A DNA stretch of 64,000 bases, taken from positions 253,008 through 317,007 of the forward strand of contig JAFEBI010000001.1 in the NCBI GenBank assembly GCA_018242725.1, read 5' to 3'. Below, in pieces: positions 1 to 10,213 of this stretch. A model generated the notes under the pieces. That model made no database searches. It saw only the letters and a program-made list of their open reading frames with translations, and was not told the DNA's origin. Within the stretch, counting starts at the first letter, position 1; every line of letters begins with the position of its first letter. A program made the translations under genes and the position numbers. The stretch comes from Nitrospira sp. (lineage in GTDB: Bacteria; Nitrospirota; Nitrospiria; Nitrospirales; Nitrospiraceae).

Positions 1-2
1 TC

Positions 3-524
3 GCGCGCTATCAGCAGCATGTCGCGAAAATCGCAAACCGGCATGTGCCATCCGATCACGTAGAGGAGGTCGCGCATGACGTATTCGTCCGGGTCTATAC
101 CAGCCTGTCGAGCTTTTCAGGTCAGACTCCGTTTGAACATTGGTTGTCCGGCGTCGCCGTCCGGACTTGCTATGAGTTCTGGCGGGCAAGGCGGCGCGAA
201 GAACTGCCGGTGAGCGCATTGGCCACGGAGCATCAGGCCTGGATGGACCATGTGCTGGCGGCGGAATCGGACGACCAATTTCGTGAACAGGTCAGGCGGC
301 AAGAGGCGTCGGAACTGCTGCAATGGGCACTGAGTCATCTCTCACCTGAAAACCGTCTTGTCTTAACGCTGGTCCATCTTGACGGCTATTCGGTTCGCGA
401 GGCGGCAGGTCTGCTGGGGTGGACTGTGGTCAACGTGAGAGTGCGAGCACATCGAGCGCGACAGTTGCTCCGAGCATTACTACTCGAAAGGATGCGGCAG
501 GACGATGACACCACTCAACGATGA
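3..524 (+). CDS. ECF-type RNA polymerase sigma factor, 5' end cut off by window
   Basis: The frame is open from base 3, so the true start lies before the window and the GTG at 45 is probably internal. The first residues read like sigma region 2 (an acidic EEVAHDVFVRVY stretch, then F-x-x-W-L), and residues near the end (YSVREAAGLLGW followed by RVRAHRAR) form the helix-turn-helix of region 4. ECF sigma factors redirect RNA polymerase to a small regulon. Its 3' end overlaps the next gene by 20 bases and the same strand continues into a periplasmic sensor-like protein and an RND pump, so it most likely controls this operon. That regulatory link is inferred from position. No ECF subgroup can be assigned because the N-terminus is missing. 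Confidence 0.85.
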   Translation, partial: ARYQQHVAKIANRHVPSDHVEEVAHDVFVRVYTSLSSFSGQTPFEHWLSGVAVRTCYEFWRARRREELPVSALATEHQAWMDHVLAAESDDQFREQVRRQEASELLQWALSHLSPENRLVLTLVHLDGYSVREAAGLLGWTVVNVRVRAHRARQLLRALLLERMRQDDDTTQR

Positions 525-822
525 ACAGCTGAAGAAAGTCGAGCACGCACTGATGGAAGCCCATCGATCACGCCAAGCGTCTGTGCTTGGCGCCGATTGG
601 AGCTTCCGTGTGATGCGAGACGTCCGACGGGAGGCAGCAGGGCATGGGCCATCGACGATGGCGCTGGGTCTCGATCGGCTCGTATGGAGAACCGCCACAG
701 TCGCCGCAGTCTTGGCCCTCATCTTCACCGGTTCTGTGTGGCTTAATACCAACCAGGACATGGTCGAACTGACCGCATTGTTATCGAACGAGCTTGACGC
801 GACGATGCCTCTCGCCGAGTAG
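505..822 (+). CDS. Small single-pass membrane protein, putative anti-sigma factor
   Basis: This 105-aa protein has a hydrophilic N-terminal half (about 55 residues), one transmembrane segment (roughly residues 62-82, starting LVWRTATVAAVLALIF) and a short outer tail. Size, topology and a 20-base overlap with the upstream ECF sigma gene are those of an anti-sigma factor holding its partner at the inner membrane. I see no zinc-binding HxxxCxxC motif, so it would not be a classic ZAS-type anti-sigma factor. The function rests on gene order; the sequence itself is not recognised. A membrane accessory protein of the pump is the alternative. Confidence 0.6.
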   Translation: MTPLNDEQLKKVEHALMEAHRSRQASVLGADWSFRVMRDVRREAAGHGPSTMALGLDRLVWRTATVAAVLALIFTGSVWLNTNQDMVELTALLSNELDATMPLAE

Positions 823-844
823 GTGGACATATGGAGGGTCTGTG

Positions 845-1258
845 ATGACACCAGGGAAATTGAGGGGGGCACTCGCTGTCCTATTCTGTGCGGGAGCACT
901 GACGGGTATCGCCGGGACCATCCTCTATCATGAACACGAGCAGGAGCAGCGATGGGAGCGAGGCCCGGCTATGAAACATGAGCGAATCATGAAGCGTTTG
1001 ATACAGGAGTTGTCCTTGACACCGACTCAACAAGCGGACATCGAACCAATGGTCAGTCGGGCCCATGTGGAAATCTTGCGATTACGCTTTTCGCACCAGC
1101 CGGAAGTCGAACGGGTCATGACCAAGGGGGTGGCTGAGATCAAGACCAAGTTGTCTCCGGAGCAACAAGCAAAGTTGGATGAACTCTATGCCAAGCTCCA
1201 ACGACACTGGCAGGCTTCGCGCGACTACTTGCAAACCACCAGAGATCGGCTCAGATAG
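845..1258 (+). CDS. Spy/CpxP-like periplasmic protein with LTxxQ motifs
   Basis: I place the start at ATG 845 because it follows a GGAGG box (about 832-836); an in-frame ORF extending further upstream has no such box. The 137-aa product has an N-terminal hydrophobic export or anchor segment (residues 7-27), then a charged helical domain with two LTxxQ-type motifs, LTPTQQ at 58-63 and LSPEQQ at 103-108. Spy/CpxP/CnrX-type proteins with these motifs sit in the periplasm, bind metals or unfolded protein, and often report envelope stress to sigma or two-component systems. Here it lies between the sigma/anti-sigma pair and the RND pump, which suits a sensor for the ECF system. The metal or stress sensed cannot be read from sequence. 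Confidence 0.75.
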   Translation: MTPGKLRGALAVLFCAGALTGIAGTILYHEHEQEQRWERGPAMKHERIMKRLIQELSLTPTQQADIEPMVSRAHVEILRLRFSHQPEVERVMTKGVAEIKTKLSPEQQAKLDELYAKLQRHWQASRDYLQTTRDRLR

Positions 1259-1306
1259 ACGAAGTAGGGCGCAAGCCGGCCAGCCTACGATGCATTGTAA
1301 AGGTCC

Positions 1307-2584
1307 ATGATGACGCTCCCCGAGGAACCGAAAAAGAACGAGATGTCGGAACCTGTCAGGTTCGCTACCATGCTCAAGCGTTGGGTGCTGGGACTCTTCG
1401 TGGCCTGTGTATTAGCTGTCATCGGATACGCGCTGTTGACCAAGTCCGACGAGACACCATTGCGTGCCGCCAGCCAAGGACAGCCCCCCCAGACCACGCG
1501 AACGATGCCAGTGGTGATCGCAGCTGCGAAAACGGGCGATATCGGGGTCTATCTCAACGGCCTCGGGTCGGTCACTCCTCTCAATACCGTGACGGTGAGG
1601 AGCCGCGTAGACGGGCAACTGATGCAGATACGGTATCAAGAAGGCCAGACGGTCTATGCCGGGGATCTGCTGGCCGAAATCGATCCACGCCCATTTCAGG
1701 TCCAATTGACACAGGCCGAAGGTCAGATGGCGCGCGACCGATCGCAACTGAAAAATGCCCAACTCGATCTCGAGCGGTACCGCGGGCTCTTGCAGCAGGA
1801 GTTCATTTCCAAGCAGCAACTCGACACCCAGGAAGCATTGGTCCGGCAGCTGGAAGGAATGGTCCAGTCCGATCAGGGGCAGATCGACAATGCCAAGCTG
1901 CAGATCACGTACTCGCGCATCACCGCGCCTATTAATGGGCGCATCGGCTTGCGCCTCGTGGATCATGGCAACCTGGTCCGTGCGAACGACACCAATGGGC
2001 TGCTGGTCATCACACAACTGCAACCGATTGCCGTGGTTTTCACTATCGCCGAAGACAGTCTCCCCGCCGTGCTCGAGAAGCTCAAAACCGGAGAACCGTT
2101 GCCGGTCGAAACGTTTGATCGGGAGCAGAAACGAAAACTGGCTGCAGGAACCCTGCTGACGGTGGACAATCAGATTGATCCGAACACTGGAACGGTGCGG
2201 CTGAAAGCGGTCTTCCCGAACGACGACGGTGAATTGTTTCCCCATCAGTTCGTCAATGCGCGCCTGCTGCTGGATGTCAAACGTGGGGCCACGATCGTGC
2301 CGTCTGCCGCCGTGCAGCGCGGGCCAAAAGGGACATTCGTGTATGTGGTGAACGCCGACCGAACGGTGGGCGTGCGACCAGTCACGATCGGGGTTACCCA
2401 TCCTGATGAGGTATCCATCGATGCAGGTCTGGCTCCTGAAGAACTTGTCGTAGTTGACGGCACTGAAAAACTTCGGGAAGGCACCAAGGTGGAGGTCCGG
2501 AACCAAAACGGCCCACCCGCAAAAGGCGGAACCGATCAACCGCCCCCAGGAACTGAGAAGCCGCGAAGAGGAACGCGGTTGTGA
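1307..2584 (+). CDS. RND efflux membrane fusion (periplasmic adaptor) protein
   Basis: This 425-aa HlyD/MdtA-type adaptor links an inner-membrane RND pump to an outer-membrane channel. It has an N-terminal transmembrane anchor (about 25-45), a lipoyl-like half motif (near 98-130, with [12 protein letters not shown] and [13 protein letters not shown]), a coiled-coil hairpin rich in Q/L/A (about 130-195), the returning lipoyl half ([12 protein letters not shown]) and beta-barrel/membrane-proximal domains to about 390. The C-terminal 30 residues are Pro/Gly/Lys rich and probably disordered. Its stop overlaps the GTG start of the first pump gene by four bases, indicating translational coupling. 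No outer-membrane TolC-like partner is present downstream in this window. Confidence 0.93.
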   Translation: MMTLPEEPKKNEMSEPVRFATMLKRWVLGLFVACVLAVIGYALLTKSDETPLRAASQGQPPQTTRTMPVVIAAAKTGDIGVYLNGLGSVTPLNTVTVRSRVDGQLMQIRYQEGQTVYAGDLLAEIDPRPFQVQLTQAEGQMARDRSQLKNAQLDLERYRGLLQQEFISKQQLDTQEALVRQLEGMVQSDQGQIDNAKLQITYSRITAPINGRIGLRLVDHGNLVRANDTNGLLVITQLQPIAVVFTIAEDSLPAVLEKLKTGEPLPVETFDREQKRKLAAGTLLTVDNQIDPNTGTVRLKAVFPNDDGELFPHQFVNARLLLDVKRGATIVPSAAVQRGPKGTFVYVVNADRTVGVRPVTIGVTHPDEVSIDAGLAPEELVVVDGTEKLREGTKVEVRNQNGPPAKGGTDQPPPGTEKPRRGTRL

Positions 2585-5500
2585 ACCCGTCCCGTCTCTT
2601 CATCTTGCGTCCGGTGGCGACAGCCCTGTCTATGGCTGCCATTGTCCTTGCCGGATTCATCGCCTATCGACAGCTACCGGTTTCAGCCCTTCCCCAAGTC
2701 GATTACCCGACCATTCAAGTGCTTACCTTCTATCCCGGAGCAAGTCCCGACGTGATGGCCTCTTCTGTCACCGCGCCATTGGAGCGCCAGTTCGGACAGA
2801 TGCCGGGATTGAACCAGGTGACCTCCACCAGTTCCGGCGGCAGTTCGGTCATCACGCTGCAATTCAGCTTGGATCTCAACCTGGACGTCGCCGAGCAGGA
2901 AACGCAAGCTGCAATCAATGCCGCCTCCACATTCTTACCGCGCGATCTACCCAGCCCCCCTGTCTATAGCAAGGTCAACCCGGCGGATGCACCGATCCTG
3001 ACGTTGGCATTGACGTCGCACACCCTGCCTCTGTCACAGGTGGAAGACCTCGCCGAAACCCGGTTTGCCCAGAAGATTTCACAACTATCCGGCGTCGGGC
3101 TCGTGAGCATCGGTGGAGGGCAACGGCCGGCGGTGCGGATTCAGGTGAATCCGAGGGCCCTGTCTGCCTATGGGCTCACGATGGAGGATCTCCGCATCGT
3201 CGTCGCAGCCGCGAACGTCAATCAAGCAAAAGGCACCTTCGACGGCCCGAAGCGGGCCTCCATCATCAATGCGACGGATCAACTGCTCTCGAGCAAGGAA
3301 TATCAACCACTGATCGTCGCCTATCGCAACGGCGCACCGGTCCATCTGTCCGACGTCGCCGACGTGATCGACGACGTAGAGAACGCCAAGCAGGCGGCGT
3401 GGATGAACGAAGATCAGGCGGTGATCGTGAATATCCAGCGGCAGCCGGGCGCCAATGTCATCGACGTGGTGGACCGTATCAAGAAACTGTTGCCGCAGTT
3501 GCAAAGCGCACTGCCCTCGTCAGTCCAGGTCACCGTGCTGACCGACCGTACCATCTCCATTCGCGCATCGGTCCGGGACGTGCAGTTCGAGCTGATGCTC
3601 GCGGTTGCGCTGGTGATCATGGTGATTTTCCTGTTCCTGCGCACTCTGTCCGCCACTGTCATTCCCGCTGTGGCCGTGCCGTTGTCGCTGCTTGGAACCT
3701 TCGGTGTCATGTATCTGATGGGATTCAGCCTGAACAACCTGACGTTGATGGCGCTCACAATCTCGACAGGCTTCGTGGTGGACGATGCGATTGTGATGAT
3801 CGAAAACATCGCGCGGTATATCGAAAAAGGCGACTCCCCGTTGGAAGCCGCACTCAAGGGATCGAAGCAGATTGTGTTTACGATCCTCTCCCTGACCATC
3901 TCACTCATCGCCGTTCTGATTCCACTCCTGTTCATGGGCGACATAGTGGGCCGGTTGTTCCGTGAATTTGCCATTACCCTCGCCGTCACGATTCTCACCT
4001 CAGCCGTGGTCTCGTTGACGCTAACCCCTATGATGTGTGCCAGGTTACTTCGTCACACCAATAAGGCGAAACAAGGCCTGTTCTATCGCGCCTCCCAAGA
4101 CGCGTTCGACTGGACCATCGCGGCCTACGGCAGAACGTTGCGATGGGTGTTGAACCATCAACAGGCGACACTGGCCGTCGCGGTAGGCACATTGATCTTC
4201 ACCGTGTTGCTCTACATCGTTGTGCCCAAAGGATTCTTTCCGATTCAGGATACGGGTGTGATCCTAGGAATCTCCGAGGCTCCCCAATCGATTTCGTTTC
4301 CGGCGATGATCGAGCGGCAACAGGCGTTGGCAACGATGGTCCTGGCCGATCCGGCCGTCGCAAGTCTCTCCTCTTTCATCGGGGTGGACGGCACGAACAG
4401 CACGTTGAACAGCGGACGTTTTCAGATCAACTTGAAACCCCTCGCCGAGCGAAGAATCAATTCCGGCAACGTCATCCGCCGCCTGCAATCGCAACTGGCA
4501 ACGGTCGAAGGCATCACCCTGTTCTTGCAGCCGGTACAGGATCTCACGGTGGAGAATCGCGTGAGTCGGACGCAGTACCAATACACGCTCGAAGACGCAG
4601 ACCCCGAGGAACTGAACCGCTGGGCGCCGAAGTTCGTCGAGGTCTTGCAGGCACTTTCCCAACTACGCGACGTCAGCAGCGACCAACAGGATCAGGGGCT
4701 GGCATCCATGCTGGTCATCGACCGCAACACAGCGTCGCGCATGGGTATCACACCGCAAGTGATCGTCGATACCCTCTACGATGCGTTCGGCCAGCGGCAG
4801 GTCTCTACCATGTTTACCCAGTTGAACCAGTATCGAGTCGTGCTGGAAGTGAGACCCGAGTTTCGTCAGGGTCCACAGGCCTTGCAGTTTCTCGATGTCC
4901 GGTCCCTTAGCGGCGGCCAGGTCCCGTTGAATGTGTTCACACAAGTCACGGAAACGACCACGTCGCTGGTCGTGAGCCGTCAGGGACAGTTCCCTGCCGT
5001 CACCCTCTCGTTCAATCTCGCGCCGGGCGATTCCCTTGGCGACGCGGTAGAGGCAATCGAGAGGGCGGCACAGGAGATCGACTTGCCTCCCAGCATCCGC
5101 AGGAGTTTTCAGGGCACAGCCCGAGCCTTCCAGGCCTCGCTGGAGAACCAGCCGTGGCTGATTCTCGCCGCGCTCATCACCGTCTATATCGTGCTCGGGA
5201 TTCTGTACGAGAGCTACATCCATCCCATGACGATCCTTTCCACGCTGCCGTCCGCCGGCGTCGGCGCGCTGCTCGCGCTGCTTCTTTTCAAGGCGGAGCT
5301 GAGCATGATCGCATTGATCGGCATCATTCTGCTGATCGGCATCGTCAAGAAAAACGCCATTATGATGATCGACTTTGCGCTGGAAGCGGAACGGAAGGAT
5401 GAGAAGGCTCCGGAAGAAGCGATCTATGAAGCCTGCCTGTTGCGGTTCCGGCCGATCATGATGACGACGATGGCGGCGGTGTTCGGAGCGCTTCCGCTGG

Positions 5501-5697
5501 CGCTCAGTACCGGGGTAGGCTCTGAACTGCGCCGCCCACTGGGAATCGCCATTGTCGGCGGACTGATTGCCAGCCAGATCCTGACGCTCTATACGACACC
5601 GGTGGTCTATCTCGCATTCGACCGACTCGCACGACGGTTCGGGACACGCCGAGCTGTGGCAACCACTCGCGAGGCCATCGACACGGGTTCGGCATGA
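2581..5697 (+). CDS. RND multidrug-type efflux transporter, MdtB-like subunit
   Basis: The 1038-aa protein has full AcrB-family length and layout: TM1, a large periplasmic loop, TM2-6, TM7, a second loop, TM8-12. The proton-relay aspartate pair in TM4 is visible as GFVVDD (D401-D402). Translation starts with GTG overlapping the adaptor stop, and the stop overlaps the next pump gene as ATGA. Two consecutive, similar RND genes after one adaptor is the MdtABC arrangement, in which B and C form a heterotrimeric drug/bile-salt/metal-chelate exporter. Substrate cannot be predicted. A 178-bp segment is identical to the downstream paralogue. Confidence 0.95.
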   Translation: MNPSRLFILRPVATALSMAAIVLAGFIAYRQLPVSALPQVDYPTIQVLTFYPGASPDVMASSVTAPLERQFGQMPGLNQVTSTSSGGSSVITLQFSLDLNLDVAEQETQAAINAASTFLPRDLPSPPVYSKVNPADAPILTLALTSHTLPLSQVEDLAETRFAQKISQLSGVGLVSIGGGQRPAVRIQVNPRALSAYGLTMEDLRIVVAAANVNQAKGTFDGPKRASIINATDQLLSSKEYQPLIVAYRNGAPVHLSDVADVIDDVENAKQAAWMNEDQAVIVNIQRQPGANVIDVVDRIKKLLPQLQSALPSSVQVTVLTDRTISIRASVRDVQFELMLAVALVIMVIFLFLRTLSATVIPAVAVPLSLLGTFGVMYLMGFSLNNLTLMALTISTGFVVDDAIVMIENIARYIEKGDSPLEAALKGSKQIVFTILSLTISLIAVLIPLLFMGDIVGRLFREFAITLAVTILTSAVVSLTLTPMMCARLLRHTNKAKQGLFYRASQDAFDWTIAAYGRTLRWVLNHQQATLAVAVGTLIFTVLLYIVVPKGFFPIQDTGVILGISEAPQSISFPAMIERQQALATMVLADPAVASLSSFIGVDGTNSTLNSGRFQINLKPLAERRINSGNVIRRLQSQLATVEGITLFLQPVQDLTVENRVSRTQYQYTLEDADPEELNRWAPKFVEVLQALSQLRDVSSDQQDQGLASMLVIDRNTASRMGITPQVIVDTLYDAFGQRQVSTMFTQLNQYRVVLEVRPEFRQGPQALQFLDVRSLSGGQVPLNVFTQVTETTTSLVVSRQGQFPAVTLSFNLAPGDSLGDAVEAIERAAQEIDLPPSIRRSFQGTARAFQASLENQPWLILAALITVYIVLGILYESYIHPMTILSTLPSAGVGALLALLLFKAELSMIALIGIILLIGIVKKNAIMMIDFALEAERKDEKAPEEAIYEACLLRFRPIMMTTMAAVFGALPLALSTGVGSELRRPLGIAIVGGLIASQILTLYTTPVVYLAFDRLARRFGTRRAVATTREAIDTGSA
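5294..5471 (+). repeat. 178-bp perfect direct repeat, copy 1 (inside first RND gene)
   Basis: Bases here match 8407-8584 without a single difference, while the sequence just outside both ends diverges at normal paralogue level. The segment encodes residues about 905-964, the TM10-TM11 region, including the [17 protein letters not shown] stretch. Even synonymous positions are identical, pointing to recent gene conversion between the two pump genes. Confidence 0.95.
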
Positions 5698-8600
5698 ATA
5701 TCTCGGCCACGTTCATCCAGCGGCCGGTCGCCACCACGTTGTTGACGATCGGTATCACACTCGTCGGAGTCGTCGCCTTTCAGTTTCTCCCCGTCGCCGC
5801 ACTGCCGGAAGTAGAATTTCCCACAATCAACGTCACAGCGAATTTACCGGGCGCCAGCCCCGACATCATGGCCACATCGGTCGCCGCGCCGCTGGAACGC
5901 CAATTCACGCGTATCGCGGGTATCACCGAGATGACCTCCAACAGCACGCTCGGAGCCACGAGCGTTACCCTACAGTTTGAGCTGAGCCGCGACATCGACG
6001 GGGCGTCCCGTGACGTTCAAGCGGCGATCAACGCGGCGCGCGGCGACCTCCCGGCCATCCTTCCAAGCAGCCCTAAGTATCGCAAGGTCAATCCGGCCGA
6101 CGCGCCCATTCTGATTCTCGCGGTGACCTCGGACATCGTCGGCCGGGGCAGAATGTACGATGCGGCGTCGAGCATTTTGCAGCAGAAGCTCTCGCAGGTT
6201 GAGGGGGTGGGGCAGGTGAACGTCGGTGGCGGCTCACTTCCGGCGGTACGGGTCGAGCTCAATCCTTCCGCTTTGAACAAGTATGGAATCGGGTTGGGAG
6301 ACGTTCGCAGAATGTTGAGTAGCACCAATGTGACCCAACCGAAAGGTCAGTTGGCGAACGGAACCCGTACGTGGGAGATCAAGGCCAACGATCAACTCCA
6401 TACCGCTGAGGACTATCTGCCACTGGTGGTGATCTATAGGGAAGGTCGAGCGGTGAAGTTGTCGGACGTCGCAGTCGTCCAAAATTCAGTCGAGGATCTC
6501 AGGGCAACCGGGATGGCGAACGGCAAACCGGCGGTCCTCGTTCTCATCTTTCGGCAGCCCGGGGCGAACATTATCGAGACGGTGGATCGGGTCCGCGCGT
6601 TGCTCCCGCAATTGGAGGCGTCGATTCCAGGCACCATGACGCTGTCAGTGGTGATGGACCGGACACCGGTCATTCGTGCATCGCTGCACGACATCGAACT
6701 GACACTCGCCATTTCCGTGAGCCTAGTCATCCTGGTGGTATTCATCTTCCTCCGGAGCGCTCGCGCCACTCTCGTTCCAATTGTGGCGGTGCCGGTCTCG
6801 CTGATCTCGACGTTCGGCGTCATGTACCTCTGCGGATACAGCCTTGACAATCTTTCGCTCATGGCACTGACCATCGCAACTGGCTTCGTCGTAGACGACG
6901 CGATCGTCGTTCTTGAGAACATCAGCCGATACCGCGAACTGGGTGTTCCGCCGCTACAGGCGGCGTTGCGCGGGGCGAAGGAGATCACTTTCACCGTGCT
7001 CTCGATGAGCCTCTCGCTCGTGGCGGTGTTTCTCCCGATCTTATTGATGGGCGGCATGGTCGGGCGGTTGTTCCGCGAATTTGCGGTGACGCTCTCCGTG
7101 GCCATCATTGTTTCGCTCCTCGTGTCGCTGATCACGACACCCATGATGTGTGCGAGACTCTTGAAGCCGGAACAGGACACGCCCCATGGATGGTGGTATC
7201 GGGGCAATGAGCGATTCTTCAATGGCATACGTGGCGGCTATGCGACGAGTCTGACCTGGGTGCTGCGACATCCTCGCAGTATGCTGACCGCAACATTGGC
7301 GACTATGGGGTTCAGCATCTACCTCTATGTCGTGATCCCAAAAGGATTCTTTCCTCAACAAGATACAGGCCGCCTGAGCGGGAACATTCAGGCCTCGCAG
7401 GATATTTCGTTTCAGGCTATGAGCCAGAAGTTGACCGAAGTGGCGAAGATAATTCAGAGCGATCCCGCCGTGGACACAGTCATGGGATTCTCCGGGGGCG
7501 GCGGCATTGGAAGCACGACTAATACCGGCCGCATGTTCATCTCATTGAAACCGCTTGCGGAGCGGAAGCTCAGCGCGGACCAGGTGATTGCCAGATTGCG
7601 CCCCAAGCTCTCGACAGTTCCAGGTGCGCCGACATTTCTGCAGGCGGTTCAGGATTTGCGGATCGGTGGACGTGCCAGCAGCTCGCAATATCAGTACACG
7701 CTTCAAAGCCTCGATCTCGGGGAACTCAATGCTTGGGCACCCCGTGTCGAACGCCAATTGCGTACCCTGACGGACATTGTCGATGTGAACAGCGATCAGC
7801 AGAATAGGGGTCTGCAATCGTTGGTCGTATTCGACCGCAGCACAACCTCGCGGCTCGGCCTCAGCCCTCAGCTCATCGATGACACGCTCTATGATGCCTT
7901 TGGCCAGCGGCAGGTTTCGATCATGTATACCCCGTTGAACCAGTACCATGTCGTAATGGAAGTGGCACCGCAGTTTTGGCAAAGTGCCGCTGCGCTCAAC
8001 GACATCTATGTACGGTCACCGGCGGGTATGCAGGTACCGTTGAGTACAGTGGCACGCTACGAGCCCACCTCTACGCTGCTGTCCGTAAACCACCAGGGGC
8101 AATTTCCGGGCGTCACGCTGTCGTTCAATATGACGCCCGGCACCTCACTCAGCGAAGCTGTACAGGCGATTGAGAAATCCATGCGTGACATCGGCCTGCC
8201 GGACGATATCAAGGGCAGCTTCCAAGGTACGGCCAAAGCGTTCCAGGCTTCGTTGGAGAATCAGCCGCTGCTGATCCTCGCAGCGCTGGTGACGGTCTAT
8301 ATCGTGCTAGGGATCCTCTACGAGAGCTATATCCACCCGCTGACGATTCTGTCCACCATTCCGTCCGCGGGAGTCGGCGCCTTGCTCGCGCTACTTCTCT
8401 TCAACACGGAGCTGAGCATGATCGCATTGATCGGCATCATTCTGCTGATCGGCATCGTCAAGAAAAACGCCATTATGATGATCGACTTTGCGCTGGAAGC
8501 GGAACGGAAGGATGAGAAGGCTCCGGAAGAAGCGATCTATGAAGCCTGCCTGTTGCGGTTCCGGCCGATCATGATGACGACGATAACGGCGATGCTGGGA

Positions 8601-8792
8601 GCACTCCCTCTGGCAGTCGGAATGGGGGTTGGGTCGGAGTTGCGGCGTCCCCTCGGCATCGCAATCGTGGGAGGTCTACTGGTCAGCCAGCTCCTTACGC
8701 TGTACACGACACCGGTCGTTTATCTCTATTTGGACCGTGTACGATTACGGTTCCGCTCCACGCAGGCGATTCGATTCTCTCCCATTCGATGA
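5694..8792 (+). CDS. RND multidrug-type efflux transporter, MdtC-like subunit
   Basis: This 1032-aa second pump subunit is a paralogue of the gene before it, with the same AcrB-type topology and the TM4 proton-relay pair GFVVDD at D401-D402. It starts at an ATGA overlap, so production is probably coupled one-to-one, as expected for an MdtB/MdtC-type mixed trimer. It is the last gene of the operon; an IS30-type element begins about 45 bases later. No terminator with a T-run is evident in the short gap, so the insertion may have replaced the original downstream sequence. Both copies keep the relay residues, so neither looks like a purely structural subunit. Confidence 0.95.
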   Translation: MNISATFIQRPVATTLLTIGITLVGVVAFQFLPVAALPEVEFPTINVTANLPGASPDIMATSVAAPLERQFTRIAGITEMTSNSTLGATSVTLQFELSRDIDGASRDVQAAINAARGDLPAILPSSPKYRKVNPADAPILILAVTSDIVGRGRMYDAASSILQQKLSQVEGVGQVNVGGGSLPAVRVELNPSALNKYGIGLGDVRRMLSSTNVTQPKGQLANGTRTWEIKANDQLHTAEDYLPLVVIYREGRAVKLSDVAVVQNSVEDLRATGMANGKPAVLVLIFRQPGANIIETVDRVRALLPQLEASIPGTMTLSVVMDRTPVIRASLHDIELTLAISVSLVILVVFIFLRSARATLVPIVAVPVSLISTFGVMYLCGYSLDNLSLMALTIATGFVVDDAIVVLENISRYRELGVPPLQAALRGAKEITFTVLSMSLSLVAVFLPILLMGGMVGRLFREFAVTLSVAIIVSLLVSLITTPMMCARLLKPEQDTPHGWWYRGNERFFNGIRGGYATSLTWVLRHPRSMLTATLATMGFSIYLYVVIPKGFFPQQDTGRLSGNIQASQDISFQAMSQKLTEVAKIIQSDPAVDTVMGFSGGGGIGSTTNTGRMFISLKPLAERKLSADQVIARLRPKLSTVPGAPTFLQAVQDLRIGGRASSSQYQYTLQSLDLGELNAWAPRVERQLRTLTDIVDVNSDQQNRGLQSLVVFDRSTTSRLGLSPQLIDDTLYDAFGQRQVSIMYTPLNQYHVVMEVAPQFWQSAAALNDIYVRSPAGMQVPLSTVARYEPTSTLLSVNHQGQFPGVTLSFNMTPGTSLSEAVQAIEKSMRDIGLPDDIKGSFQGTAKAFQASLENQPLLILAALVTVYIVLGILYESYIHPLTILSTIPSAGVGALLALLLFNTELSMIALIGIILLIGIVKKNAIMMIDFALEAERKDEKAPEEAIYEACLLRFRPIMMTTITAMLGALPLAVGMGVGSELRRPLGIAIVGGLLVSQLLTLYTTPVVYLYLDRVRLRFRSTQAIRFSPIR
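8407..8584 (+). repeat. 178-bp perfect direct repeat, copy 2 (inside second RND gene)
   Basis: This is the second copy of the identical segment at 5294-5471, at the equivalent residue positions (about 905-964) of the second RND protein. The offset between copies is 3113 bases. Homologous exchange between the copies could delete or duplicate one pump gene. Confidence 0.95.
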
Positions 8793-8838
8793 GGGCCCTT
8801 CACCTTAGTAACATTAGACTTCTTGCATAACCTCCTGT

Positions 8839-8865
8839 CGCGGATTCAAGTAGTCAGTGCATAAT
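8839..8865 (+). repeat. Left terminal inverted repeat of the IS30-type element
   Basis: Reads TCGCGGATTCAAG then TAGTCAGTGCATAA. It pairs with the reverse complement of 9845-9871 at 22 of 27 positions. Confidence 0.8.
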
Positions 8866-8915
8866 TTCAGCGAGGGCGTGCTGGAGTAACCTCTTGGCCC
8901 AACAAGAGGTTCTCC

Positions 8916-9842
8916 ATGAGGACGTATCGTCGGATCGCGTACGAAGATCGCTGTCAGCTCTATGCCTTGCGCAAGGCCGGCAAGACCCAGACCGAGATCA
9001 GTCAGGCGCTGGGGTTCAGCCAAGGGACGGTCAGTCGGGAACTGGCTCGAAACGCAGGACGGCGGGGCTATCGGTTTCAGCAAGCCCAGCGTTTGGCCCA
9101 GGCTCGCCAGCAGCAGGTCCAGTGTCAGCCACGCAAACTGACCGGCCGGGTTTGTCGCACACTGACCCGCAAGCTCCGGTCGGAACGGTGGCCTCTCGCT
9201 CAGTCCCGAATGGATCTATCAGATGATCTGGGCAGACAAGCGCAGGGGCGGTGATCTCTGGCGCTTCTTGCGCCGACGGGGCAAGCGGTACAATCGGCGT
9301 GGGGCGCAGCACGCCGGACGGGGCGTGATTCCTCATCGCGTGGACATCGCGGAGCGGCCTGCGATTGTGGCAGCCAAGTCACGACTGGGCGATTGGGAAG
9401 GGGACACCCTGGTGGGCACCCGCCATCACGGCAGGCTCCTGACGCATGTCGAACGCAAACGTCTGTTCACGATTATCTCGAAACTGTCTCAGCCCACAAC
9501 GCTGGCGACGCATCGTGCCACCGTCCATCGCCTGAAACCCTTACGCCAGCATACCCACACGATGACCTACGACAACGGAAAAGAGTTTGCCAAACACCGG
9601 CACACCGCGCAGTGCCTGCACGCCCACGTCTTCTTTGCCACGCCCTACCATGCGTGGGAACGCGGGGTGAATGAGAATACCAATGGGCTGATCCGGGACT
9701 TCTTCCCCAACGGCACAGACTTCTCTACAATCCACCCAGCAACCGTTGCCAAGGTGGAGCGTCTACTCAATCGACGCCACGCAAATCACTCGGCTTTCAC
9801 ACGCCCAACGAGGTCTTTCTCACGCTGGCCAAACGACGCTGA
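8916..9842 (+). pseudogene. IS30-family transposase, frameshifted with internal deletion
   Basis: The N-terminal part (8916 to about 9200) has the IS30 helix-turn-helix (RRIAYEDRCQLYALRKAG, then TEISQALGFSQGTVSREL). Near 9195-9205 the frame shifts, and the stretch usually found between the RSERW motif and SPEWIYQMIWADKR is missing, so a deletion of roughly 20 codons plus a frameshift is likely. The middle part (from about 9205) has the catalytic core: GDWEGDTLVG (first Asp), TYDNGKEF (second Asp) and the conserved N-E-N-T-N-G-L-I-R-D-F-F-P block with the catalytic Glu. A second single-base loss around 9778-9785 shifts the end. In the alternative frame the natural C-terminus (GFHTPNEVFLTLAKRR) runs to the stop at 9840-9842. 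With two lesions it is almost certainly inactive. Confidence 0.88.
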
Positions 9843-9844
9843 CG

Positions 9845-9871
9845 TTATGCACTGGGAAGTTGAATCTGCGA
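9845..9871 (-). repeat. Right terminal inverted repeat of the IS30-type element
   Basis: The reverse complement begins TCGCAGATTCAAC and ends CCCAGTGCATAA. It matches the left end at 22 of 27 positions. Confidence 0.8.
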
Positions 9872-9949
9872 CCCCAAACTAGAGATCCTCCTCAGATGAA
9901 CTAATCTCCACCTAGTGAGGTCGTTCAGAGATTTCGCAGATCTGACCCT

Positions 9950-10050
9950 AGGGAAGGTCTGATTTATTCTGAATTTCGACCACAGATAGGTCGAATCTCC
10001 AGTGTTTTAAAGGCTGGTTGGTTAAAAACCGGAATTAATCAGACCTCCCT
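9950..10050. mobile_element. MITE-like element flanked by TA
   Basis: Within the 331-base gene-free stretch 9883-10213, a 101-bp block has near-perfect ends: GGGAAGGTCTGATTTATTC on the left and, read in reverse complement on the right, GGGAGGTCTGATTAATTC. Each end abuts a TA dinucleotide. A short, non-coding, inverted-repeat-bounded unit at TA is the form of a MITE mobilised by an IS630/Tc1-type or IS5-type transposase. No transposase with such ends is in this window. The rest of 9883-10213 shows no gene to me. Confidence 0.55.
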
Positions 10051-10213
10051 AGCTGAAGTTTGAAAGGCGCCAAGAACGTTCCCTTCCACTCAAAGCCGCC
10101 AGAGCTTACCCCCCCTCCCCCTTGAAAAATCACGCCTTTGAGAAGATGCGACGAGTCAGAAGTAAACTATGGAGGAAAGCAGGAAGTTCATTTGGCTTGT
10201 AAAGAACGACCGC

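Larger units (their letters stand above)
8839..9871 (+). mobile_element. IS30-family insertion sequence, decayed
   Basis: A 1033-bp element is bounded by imperfect 27-bp inverted repeats at 8839-8865 and 9845-9871 (22 of 27 positions match, ending in the shared block CAGTGCATAA). Between them lies an IS30-type transposase gene broken by frameshifts. I do not see a clear target-site duplication, so either the outermost bases have decayed or the ends lie a few bases off. It sits directly behind the RND operon. It should not be able to move by itself, but an intact relative elsewhere could mobilise it. Confidence 0.85.

Noticed and set aside
1412-2539. 375-codon open frame on the minus strand
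   Set aside because: It is antisense to the adaptor gene across its length, has no ribosome site and no recognisable domain; a by-product of GC-rich codon use.
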